From Bacteroidales bacterium (GTDB lineage: Bacteria; Bacteroidota; Bacteroidia; Bacteroidales; Muribaculaceae), in assembly GCA_004555955.1 (NCBI GenBank), contig SFJG01000101.1, positions 1 to 14,177 on the forward strand: a stretch of 14,177 nt of DNA. Reading direction: 5' to 3'. A model generated the notes under the pieces. It ran no database searches and was not told where the DNA came from. It saw nothing but the letters and a program-made list of their open reading frames with translations. Positions 8,727-14,177 of this stretch are shown here, in pieces; within the stretch, counting starts at the first letter, position 1, and each line of letters begins with the position of its first letter. The translations under genes were made by a program, and so were the position numbers.

Positions 8727-8777
8727 CAAATCGGCAATTTTAAAAATTTTAAAATGTCTATAAAATTTGCCGATTTG
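8727..8777 (+). terminator. Hairpin at the end of the purF-like gene
   Basis: CAAATCGGCAA (8727-8737) pairs with TTGCCGATTTG (8767-8777). TTTT 8738-8741 continues the stem with AAAA 8762-8765 across one bulged T. It starts 6 nt after the stop codon. There is no T-run after the stem, so it may act as a 3'-end or stabilising structure rather than a classical terminator. Confidence 0.6.
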
Positions 8778-8852
8778 TCGATGTATCTATGCCTTATGTG
8801 TTATAAATATACATAATGAGTTATTATTTGTAATTATTTGGTATCAAAAAGT

Positions 8853-8883
8853 TTTGAAGTGCAAATCAAAATCCCTATCTTTG
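8853..8883 (+). promoter_or_regulatory. Bacteroidota-type promoter upstream of the secreted-protein remnant
   Basis: TTTG 8853-8856 and TATCTTTG 8876-8883 are spaced 19 nt apart, a full consensus match. Transcription would start near 8889-8892, exactly where the 5' hairpin begins. The promoter looks undamaged although the gene it serves is broken. Confidence 0.75.
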
Positions 8884-8890
8884 CAAAAAC

Positions 8891-8927
8891 TTTAAAGCGC
8901 TACGCATAATAGTCGTGGCGCTTTAAA
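8891..8927 (+). promoter_or_regulatory. 5' leader hairpin at the transcript start
   Basis: TTTAAAGCGC (8891-8900) and GCGCTTTAAA (8918-8927) form a perfect 10-bp stem. It extends inward by a U-G pair and ACG/CGT (8902-8904 with 8914-8916), leaving a 9-nt loop. It begins at the predicted transcription start and is followed by AAAGGA at 8926-8931. It may protect the 5' end of the mRNA or serve a regulatory role. It lacks a T-run, so terminator function is unlikely. Confidence 0.6.
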
Positions 8928-8967
8928 AGGATAAACAAGTGTTTTGAGTTTTTATAAATATATAGTT

Positions 8968-9269
8968 ATGAAAAAATCACTACTTTATTTGTTTTGTTAG
9001 TTGCAGGCTTGCTGAATTTTGTAAGTTCTGCTGTTAGTTTTACGTTAGTCATCGATGACCCGAGTCGCATCAGTGTGAATGTCAATGGCACGGAGCTTAC
9101 AATGGTCGCCGGCGATAACCCGATTTCAGTTGATGAGTATACCTACGTTAATTTTACAGCTACGGAAGGAAGTTCGATAATACACACTATCTACAGTCTT
9201 ATCTATGATAGGGGATGCGCTCGAAAGGACGCATCTCCATATTATTTTAAAGGCAAAACTCAGTTTTGA
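8968..9269 (+). pseudogene. Small secreted-protein remnant, frameshifted in the signal peptide and truncated
   Basis: ATG 8968 reads MKKSLLYLFC and stops at TAG 8998-9000. The next frame downstream continues as a signal peptide and a domain beginning SFTLVIDDPSRISVNVNGTE. Adding one A to the A6 run at 8971-8976 would join them as MKKITTLFVLLVAGLLNF followed by SSAVSFT, a normal signal peptide. So one base has been lost in the A-tract, by mutation or sequencing error. The domain is recognisable as Bacteroidales-like exported sequence only up to about ATEGSSI (near 9180). The rest (HTIYSLIYDRGC to the TGA at 9267-9269) is translated across the terminator hairpin and is probably not original coding sequence, so the gene is also 3'-truncated. 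Its promoter and 5' hairpin are intact. Function unknown. Confidence 0.75.
9211..9249 (+). terminator. Intrinsic terminator
   Basis: GGGGATGCG (9211-9219) pairs with CGCATCTCC (9230-9238) in nine pairs, one of them G-U, around a 10-nt loop. The T-rich run ATATTATTTT follows. The G-U pair favours the plus-strand transcript. It ends the broken secreted-protein gene and insulates the PFOR promoter. Confidence 0.75.
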
Positions 9270-9312
9270 CCGGTAATTATCAACTTTGTTATGCTCTATT
9301 AAGAAAATATTT

Positions 9313-9343
9313 TTTGTCAAAAGAATAATAATGCGTAACTTCG
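9313..9343 (+). promoter_or_regulatory. Probable Bacteroidota-type promoter for the PFOR gene
   Basis: TTTG 9313-9316 and TAACTTCG 9336-9343 are spaced 19 nt apart. The -7 element has one mismatch to TAnnTTTG. Transcription from near 9350 would give a leader of about 75 nt before the ATG at 9426. Confidence 0.6.
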
Positions 9344-9403
9344 CAGTCGGAAAAAGCCCAAGGTAAAAAATGAGTTTATTTCGACCTATGTAAAAGAAAA
9401 TTT

Positions 9404-9417
9404 ATCAATTAATTGAT
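9404..9417. promoter_or_regulatory. Perfect 14-bp palindrome just before the PFOR start
   Basis: ATCAATTAATTGAT is a perfect palindrome 8 nt upstream of ATG 9426, inside the untranslated leader. It could be a binding site for a dimeric regulator or occlude the start region. Given its A/T content it could also be chance, and no regulator is known to me for it. Confidence 0.3.
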
Positions 9418-9425
9418 TAGCAAAT

Positions 9426-12400
9426 ATGAGTAAAGAAAAAAAATTCTTGACTTGTGATGGCAACCAAGCTGCAGCACACATCAGTTATATGTTTTCTGAG
9501 GTGGCAGCGATTTATCCAATCACACCATCGTCAACTATGGCAGAATATGTGGACGAATGGGCGGCAGCCGGCCGTAAAAACATCTTCGGCGAAAAAGTTC
9601 TTGTAGAAGAAATGCAATCAGAAGGCGGTGCAGCCGGAGCTGTACACGGCTCGTTGCAAGCAGGCGCATTGACCACAACCTACACCGCATCTCAAGGTCT
9701 TCTCTTGATGATTCCGAATATGTACAAAATCGCCGGAGAAAATCTCCCCTGCGTATTCCATGTTTCCGCTCGTACATTAGCTTCGCATGCGCTTTGTATT
9801 TTTGGCGATCATCAAGATGTTATGTCGACACGTCAAACCGGTTTCGCAATGCTTTGCGAAAGTTCCGTACAAGAGGTTATGGACCTTGCCGGAGTTGCTC
9901 ACTTATCGACTTTAAAAGCACGCGTTCCATTTGTAAACTTCTTCGATGGATTCCGTACATCTCACGAGATTCAAAAGATAGAAATGCTTGAGGAAGCCGA
10001 CCTTGCTCCGCTTATCGACCAAGAAGCTCTTGCCGACTTCCGCGCACGCGCTCTGACTCCGCAAAAGCCGGTTGCAAGAGGTATGGCTGAAAACCCCGAC
10101 CACTTCTTCCAACACCGCGAAGCTTGTAACTCTTATTACGACGCTGTGCCCGAAATCGTTGAAAGCTATATGCAAAAAATCAACGAAATCACCGGTCGCA
10201 ACTATGGCTTGTTCAACTACTATGGTGCTCCCGATGCCGAACGCGTAATCATCGCTATGGGTTCTGTTTCGCAAGCTGCTGAAGAAGCTATCGATTACCT
10301 CGTTGAAAAAGGTGAGAAAGTCGGTATCGTTGTCGTTCACCTTTATCGTCCGTTCTCTGCAAAACACTTCCTTGCAGCTGTTCCCGCAACGGCAAAACGC
10401 ATTGCCGTGCTCGACCGCACTAAAGAGCCCGGCGCTAATGGCGAACCTTTGTTCTTAGACGTTAAAGAATGCTTCTACGGCAAAGAAAATGCCCCGCTTA
10501 TCGTTGGCGGTCGCTACGGTTTGGGCTCGAAAGATACTACTCCGGCTCAAATCCTTTCAGTATTCGAAAATCTTGCTTTGCCGCAACCGAAAGACCACTT
10601 CACTATTGGCATCGTCGACGACGTTACATTCACTTCGCTTCCCAAGAAAGAAGAAATTGCACTTGGCGGTGAAGGTATGTTCGAAGCTAAATTCTACGGT
10701 CTTGGTGCTGATGGTACTGTTGGTGCTAACAAGAACTCGGTTAAGATTATCGGAGACAACACCAACAAATATTGCCAAGCATACTTCTCTTACGACTCGA
10801 AGAAATCGGGCGGTTTCACTTGCTCGCACCTCCGTTTCGGCGACACTCCGATTCGCTCGACTTACTTGGTAAACACTCCTAACTTCGTGGCATGTCACGT
10901 TCAGGCTTACCTCCACATGTACGACGTTACTCGCGGTCTTCGTCCTAACGGAACATTCCTTCTCAATACAGTTTGGGATGGCGAAGAACTCGCAAAGAAT
11001 CTTCCTAATAAAGTTAAGAAGTATTTCGCTCAAAACAACATCACCGTCTATTATATCAACGCAACAAAGATTGCTCAAGAAATCGGCTTAGGCAATCGTA
11101 CAAACACTATCCTTCAATCGGCATTCTTCCGCATTACGGAAGTTATCCCCGTAGAACTCGCAGTTGAACAAATGAAGAAGTTCATCGTTAAGTCGTACGG
11201 CAAGAAGGGTGAAGACGTTGTAAGCAAGAACTATCAAGCAGTCGACCGCGGTAATGAGTTTGCAAAACTTGCAATCGACCCGGCATGGGCTAACCTTGCA
11301 GACGATGCTGCAAAAGAAAACGACGACCCGAAATTTATCAACGAAATCGTTCGCCCGATAAATGCACAAGACGGCGACTTGCTTACAGTAGCAGCATTCA
11401 AAGACAATGCCGACGGTACATGGCAACAAGGTACTGCCGCTTACGAAAAGCGCGGCGTTGCAACATTCGTTCCCGAATGGATTCCCGAATTCTGTATCCA
11501 ATGTAACAAATGTGCTTACGTTTGTCCTCACGCAGCAATCCGTCCGTTCGTGCTCGACGCTGCCGAAATGGCAAATTCTCCGTTCGACGAAGCTGCTACT
11601 AAAGTCGCTCTGGGCAAGCAATTCGCCGGTATGAAGTTCGTTCAACAAGTTGACGTGCTCGACTGCCTCGGTTGCGGTAACTGCGTTGACGTATGTCCGG
11701 GTATCAAGGGCAACAAAGCTCTCGCTATGAAGCCTCTCGAAACTCAATTGGACGTACAAAAAGGTTGGGACTACTGCACAAAACAAGTTAAGACAAAACA
11801 AGCATTAGTCGACATCAAAGCAAACGTCAAGAACTCTCAATTTGCAACTCCGTTGTTTGAGTTCTCCGGCGCATGCTCAGGCTGTGGTGAAACTCCTTAT
11901 GTAAAACTTATCTCACAATTATACGGTAATCACGAAATCGTTGCCAACGCAACCGGTTGCTCGTCAATCTACTCAGGCTCTGTTCCGTCAACACCGTACA
12001 CAACCGACGAAAACGGCAATGGTCCGGCATGGGCAAACTCACTCTTCGAGGACTTCTGCGAATTCGGTCTCGGTATGACTCTCGCTCACGAGAAAATGAC
12101 ATCGCGCATCGTAGCCTTGATGGAAGAAGCAGCACAATCAGATGCTCCTGCAGAATTTAAGGCAGCTTGCGCAGAATGGATGGCAGGCAAAAACGATGCA
12201 GAAGCAAGCCGCGTAGCTGCTGCAAAACTTATCCCGATGATTGAAGCCGGCAAAGACAAATGCGACATCTGCAAGCGTTTGGACGGCGTGAAAGGCCACT
12301 TGGTAAAACGTAGCCAATGGATTATCGGTGGCGACGGTGCATCGTACGATATCGGTTTCGGCGGTTTGGACCACGTTATCGCATCCGGCAAAAACGTAAA

Positions 12401-12989
12401 CATCTTGGTTCTCGATACCGAAGTTTATTCTAACACCGGTGGTCAAGCTTCTAAGGCTACACCTCTTGGCGCAATCGCTAAGTTTGCTGCATCGGGCAAA
12501 CGCGTTCGCAAGAAAGACCTCGGTTTGATTGCTTCAACCTACGGTTACGTTTACGTGGCACAAATAGCAATGGGTGCCGACCAAGCACAAACACTTAAAG
12601 CTATCCGCGAAGCAGAAGCATACGACGGCCCGTCGTTGATTATCGCTTATGCTCCTTGTATCAATCACGGTCTTAAGAAAGGTATGGGTAAGGCTCAAGC
12701 AGAAGAAGCTGCAGCAGTTGAGTGTGGCTACTGGCACTTGTGGCGTTACAATCCCGAGCTCGAGAAAGAGGGCAAGAACCCGTTCTCGTTAGACAGCAAA
12801 GAACCGAATTGGGACAACTTCGAAGCATTCCTCAAAGGCGAAGTTCGCTATGCATCTGTGATGAAGCAATATCCGCAAGAGGCTGAAGAATTGTTTGCTG
12901 CCGCTAAGCAAAATGCTCAATGGCGCTACAACAACTACCGCCGCCTTGCTCGCCAACAATGGGGACAAGACCCTGACGAATTAGCATAA
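9426..12989 (+). CDS. nifJ: Pyruvate:ferredoxin (flavodoxin) oxidoreductase, single-chain
   Basis: A 1187-residue enzyme, normal for the single-polypeptide homodimeric family. It oxidises pyruvate with CoA to acetyl-CoA and CO2 and passes electrons to ferredoxin or flavodoxin in anaerobic cytoplasm. The N-terminal domain has the substrate-site YPITPSS (30-36) and the TPP-activating Glu at about E66. Two 4Fe-4S motifs are intact: C690-x2-C693-x2-C696-x3-C700 and C747-x2-C750-x2-C753-x3-C757. The third, proximal cluster has its four expected ligands at C817, C820, C845 and C1078. The TPP-Mg motif runs from GDGASYDIGFGG (969-980) to VYSNTGG (1000-1006). All domains and key residues are present. 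Codon choice is strongly biased and uniform, as in highly expressed genes. No Shine-Dalgarno is seen. It is monocistronic, between its own promoter and terminator. Confidence 0.98.
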   Translation: MSKEKKFLTCDGNQAAAHISYMFSEVAAIYPITPSSTMAEYVDEWAAAGRKNIFGEKVLVEEMQSEGGAAGAVHGSLQAGALTTTYTASQGLLLMIPNMYKIAGENLPCVFHVSARTLASHALCIFGDHQDVMSTRQTGFAMLCESSVQEVMDLAGVAHLSTLKARVPFVNFFDGFRTSHEIQKIEMLEEADLAPLIDQEALADFRARALTPQKPVARGMAENPDHFFQHREACNSYYDAVPEIVESYMQKINEITGRNYGLFNYYGAPDAERVIIAMGSVSQAAEEAIDYLVEKGEKVGIVVVHLYRPFSAKHFLAAVPATAKRIAVLDRTKEPGANGEPLFLDVKECFYGKENAPLIVGGRYGLGSKDTTPAQILSVFENLALPQPKDHFTIGIVDDVTFTSLPKKEEIALGGEGMFEAKFYGLGADGTVGANKNSVKIIGDNTNKYCQAYFSYDSKKSGGFTCSHLRFGDTPIRSTYLVNTPNFVACHVQAYLHMYDVTRGLRPNGTFLLNTVWDGEELAKNLPNKVKKYFAQNNITVYYINATKIAQEIGLGNRTNTILQSAFFRITEVIPVELAVEQMKKFIVKSYGKKGEDVVSKNYQAVDRGNEFAKLAIDPAWANLADDAAKENDDPKFINEIVRPINAQDGDLLTVAAFKDNADGTWQQGTAAYEKRGVATFVPEWIPEFCIQCNKCAYVCPHAAIRPFVLDAAEMANSPFDEAATKVALGKQFAGMKFVQQVDVLDCLGCGNCVDVCPGIKGNKALAMKPLETQLDVQKGWDYCTKQVKTKQALVDIKANVKNSQFATPLFEFSGACSGCGETPYVKLISQLYGNHEIVANATGCSSIYSGSVPSTPYTTDENGNGPAWANSLFEDFCEFGLGMTLAHEKMTSRIVALMEEAAQSDAPAEFKAACAEWMAGKNDAEASRVAAAKLIPMIEAGKDKCDICKRLDGVKGHLVKRSQWIIGGDGASYDIGFGGLDHVIASGKNVNILVLDTEVYSNTGGQASKATPLGAIAKFAASGKRVRKKDLGLIASTYGYVYVAQIAMGADQAQTLKAIREAEAYDGPSLIIAYAPCINHGLKKGMGKAQAEEAAAVECGYWHLWRYNPELEKEGKNPFSLDSKEPNWDNFEAFLKGEVRYASVMKQYPQEAEELFAAAKQNAQWRYNNYRRLARQQWGQDPDELA

Positions 12990-13011
12990 TTCATCAGCTA
13001 TACACAACACT

Positions 13012-13057
13012 ACGAGAGGCTGCCTAACACCGATTAGACAGTCTCTCGTTTTCTTTT
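13012..13057 (+). terminator. Intrinsic terminator of the PFOR gene
   Basis: ACGAGAGGCTG (13012-13022) pairs with CAGTCTCTCGT (13039-13049) in 11 pairs with one G-U. After one mismatch, CTAA/TTAG continues the stem. TTTTCTTTT follows at once. It lies 22 nt after the stop codon. Confidence 0.9.
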
Positions 13058-13058
13058 G

Positions 13059-13078
13059 CTTTCCCTTGAACGGGAAAG
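13059..13078. repeat. Short palindromic element, possible dispersed intergenic repeat
   Basis: CTTTCCC (13059-13065) and GGGAAAG (13072-13078) form a 7-bp stem around TTGAAC, followed by GAGGGTAGAGGGT. The pattern resembles purine-rich palindromic elements scattered between genes in some Bacteroidota. Only one copy is in this window, so the repeat call rests on resemblance alone. Confidence 0.35.
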
Positions 13079-13165
13079 AGGGTAGAGGGTATCTAACCGA
13101 AAACAGGCGGTTTTGCATTTATTTAACACAAATAGGGCACTTTTGTCCAGCAAAAAATTCTATTT

Positions 13166-13342
13166 TTGGCTGCTTTCGAATGGTATAAAGCTGCGGCGGA
13201 AAAATACGAAAAGTCGGCATGTTTTGTAATGGTCGAATTTATGCGCAAGCAGAACCCGAATTTGGCTGCATACTTTTACTGTCTGGCATTTCGACGAGGT
13301 TTTGAACCGGCTTTCGAGAGAATACAACAATTACAACTTTAA
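13166..13342 (+). pseudogene. Remnant of a Sel1-repeat (TPR-like) protein, C-terminal end
   Basis: A 58-codon open frame reads AFEWYKAAAEKYEKSA near its start, which fits the Sel1 repeat core 'A..WY.KAAE.G...A'. A second helix-like unit follows (NLAAYFYCLAFRRGFEPAF) and it stops at TAA 13340-13342. There is no ATG at its beginning; the frame is blocked by TAG at 13133-13135, and TTG 13166 is only a nominal start. Sel1 proteins usually have several repeats, so this looks like the last one or two units of a decayed gene. Intact members act as protein-interaction scaffolds, often exported. The family call is moderate because only one repeat core is readable. Confidence 0.45.
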
Positions 13343-13482
13343 ATGATGCAAGCGGAGTTGGACTCTTACTGGAGGAGCTTATTATGATTTTTCCGGAGAA
13401 AATAATGTCCGGCTATGTCCCGTAACATTATTTGTTTTTGGAAAACACCAAAATTGATTTCTTTTAGACCAAAATTCTAATA

Positions 13483-13523
13483 GGGTTTAAGTCGTTAGTA
13501 GAAATACTGACGGATTTAAACCT
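13483..13523 (+). ncRNA. Long hairpin with GAAA tetraloop, candidate structured RNA
   Basis: Positions 13483-13500 pair with 13505-13523 in 18 pairs with a single bulged G at 13513, closed by the tetraloop GAAA (13501-13504). Three of the pairs are G-U, which hold in the plus-strand RNA but become mismatches in the minus-strand RNA, so the plus strand is favoured. No T-run follows, so it is not a simple terminator. No RNA family is recognised. Confidence 0.4.
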
Positions 13524-13548
13524 CTGGAAGTGGCGGTATAGATTGTTG

Positions 13549-13660
13549 CGATGTAGTTAGAGTTACTTAAAATAACGTGCGAGTAAATAGCATAGACTTT
13601 AAAAACCTTGACGTGTTTTATAAGTGAGCCACGTTAATAACATGGTCAGTAATTACATCG
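13549..13660 (+). repeat. Nested inverted repeats, possible extended RNA fold
   Basis: The outer arms CGATGTAGTTA (13549-13559) and TAATTACATCG (13650-13660) pair over 11 positions with one G-U. Inside lie GTTA 13562-13565 with TAAC 13638-13641, and TAACGTG 13573-13579 with CACGTTA 13630-13636, all in nested order. Together with the hairpin 26 nt upstream, this suggests a folded region. The spacing is long and the sequence AT-rich, so part may be chance. Confidence 0.3.
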
Positions 13661-13936
13661 TATTTGCGACATTACTGTTTCCAAATAATCATAGTTCCAT
13701 CAAAATTCTTCAGAAGAGTGGACCATTTTCAATTTATATTATGTTAAGTTGCGTTCTGTGAAATATGTTATGTTTGGAGAGTTGGCTAATTCGATTACTT
13801 AAAATGATGTTTTGCAACGATTCGGTATTGATTTGGGCGTCAATAGAAGTGAACATACAGTGAGTTTGTTTGATGATTTTTAGTCGGCAATAATATTGTA
13901 CGAAAAACGGGTCACAACAAACAAAAATCGCACATT

Positions 13937-14177
13937 TTATAGCTTGTGAAACTCTTCGAAGCTGCTATCACTGTAGAATACTACGATTTTCGTGATGTAT
14001 TTTTTGCCGGAATATGCTACAAATGAGTCATTTAAGCTGTTTTTTGGGTCGTTTTCTTTGGCGTATTCCGTAGTCGCGTACGATTCGTCGTCAAATATTG
14101 AATTCTCAGAGGGTTTTGCAGGTGCCGGAATCGTAGCACCATCGACCAACATCTCGCCTTCGCCAAACATCAACCAA
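13937..14177 (-). CDS. Unidentified protein, C-terminal part, 5' end outside window
   Basis: The frame is open from the window edge and ends at the stop 13937-13939, giving about 80 residues. The first visible part is Gly/Glu/Pro-rich and acidic (FGEGEMLVDGATIPAPAKP), followed by an Asp/Glu/Asn-rich stretch. It ends in KKYITKIVVFYSDSSFEEFHKL, which looks like one beta strand and a short helix. I do not recognise the family. TTG 14173 and ATG 14170 are possible starts, but without any upstream sequence it is more likely that the gene continues beyond the window. Base composition is closer to the coding regions than to the stretch beside it. Confidence 0.65.
   Translation of the reverse strand, partial: WLMFGEGEMLVDGATIPAPAKPSENSIFDDESYATTEYAKENDPKNSLNDSFVAYSGKKYITKIVVFYSDSSFEEFHKL

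Larger units (their letters stand above)
13343..13936. other. Gene-free AT-rich stretch with RNA-like inverted repeats
   Basis: About 590 nt without a convincing gene on either strand. Stop codons are frequent, base composition is more AT-rich than in the flanking genes, and only very short open frames occur. It contains a weak 9-bp inverted repeat (AAATAATGT 13400-13408 with ACATTATTT 13425-13433), a strong hairpin at 13483-13523 and nested inverted repeats at 13549-13660. A lone TATGTTTG at 13769-13776 resembles a -7 element but has no well-placed TTTG. It may be decayed sequence, a non-coding RNA locus, or both. Confidence 0.5.

Noticed and set aside
11088..11801. A 237-codon open frame on the minus strand inside the PFOR gene
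   Set aside because: It is opposite the ferredoxin domain of a fully conserved enzyme and has no recognisable protein features.
13142..13168. TTTG and TATTTTTG as a promoter before the Sel1-like remnant
   Set aside because: The spacing is 15 nt instead of 19-21, and the second motif would overlap the frame it should serve.
13549..13660. Integron attC-like site suggested by inverted repeats with GTTA/TAAC
   Set aside because: The core sites do not fit RYYYAAC and GTTRRRY in the required positions, and there is no integrase or cassette gene.
13734..13856. A 40-codon minus-strand frame (MFTSIDAQINTESLQNII and on), open further upstream without a start
   Set aside because: No ribosome-binding site, no promoter and no recognised family; the plus strand is also open here in a short frame (RFGIDLGVNRSEHTVSLFDD), so neither can be preferred.
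13804..13863. A 19-codon plus-strand frame after a TATGTTTG motif
   Set aside because: The -7-like motif has no TTTG at 19-21 nt upstream, and the frame is too short and unrecognised.
1..14177. CRISPR array, tRNA, rRNA, transposase or toxin-antitoxin pair
   Set aside because: No regularly spaced repeats, cloverleaf, rRNA segment, transposase motif or paired small genes could be seen on either strand.

Overview
The window looks like chromosomal DNA from a member of the Bacteroidales (phylum Bacteroidota). The reasons are: a type III glutamine synthetase of the Bacteroides GlnN size; a BspA-like leucine-rich-repeat secreted protein with a C-terminal sorting-like domain; an amidophosphoribosyltransferase whose sequence resembles the large Bacteroidales form; promoters of the Bacteroidota type (TTTG, 19-20 nt, TAnnTTTG); and start codons that mostly lack a Shine-Dalgarno sequence. 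The family cannot be fixed from this window alone.

Layout. (a) 1-2232, plus strand: the end of a clostripain-like cysteine peptidase, then 2 nt later a BspA-type LRR protein, closed by a bidirectional terminator. (b) 2247-3659, minus strand: an exported GH13 alpha-amylase with its own promoter at 3696-3727. (c) 3860-8777, plus strand: dapF, glnN and a purF-like gene, closely spaced behind one strong promoter. They form an apparent operon centred on nitrogen assimilation and glutamine use; DapF supplies meso-diaminopimelate for lysine and cell wall. The purF-like gene has lost about 50 N-terminal codons and the reading frame across the junction, so it is called a pseudogene. (d) 8853-9245: an intact promoter and 5' hairpin lead into a small secreted-protein gene that is frameshifted in an A-tract and truncated, and which ends at a terminator hairpin. 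(e) 9313-13057: a 1187-residue pyruvate:ferredoxin oxidoreductase with its own promoter and terminator, the central enzyme of anaerobic pyruvate oxidation. (f) 13059-13936: about 880 nt without an intact gene, holding a short palindromic element, a remnant of a Sel1-repeat protein and a candidate structured RNA. (g) 13937-14177, minus strand: the C-terminal end of an unidentified protein.

The metabolic core (DapF, GlnN, PFOR) is ordinary for the group. The points worth attention are the decayed loci (purF-like gene, secreted-protein remnant, Sel1 remnant) and the structured AT-rich stretch at 13480-13665. I found no CRISPR array, tRNA, rRNA, recognisable transposase or defence system.
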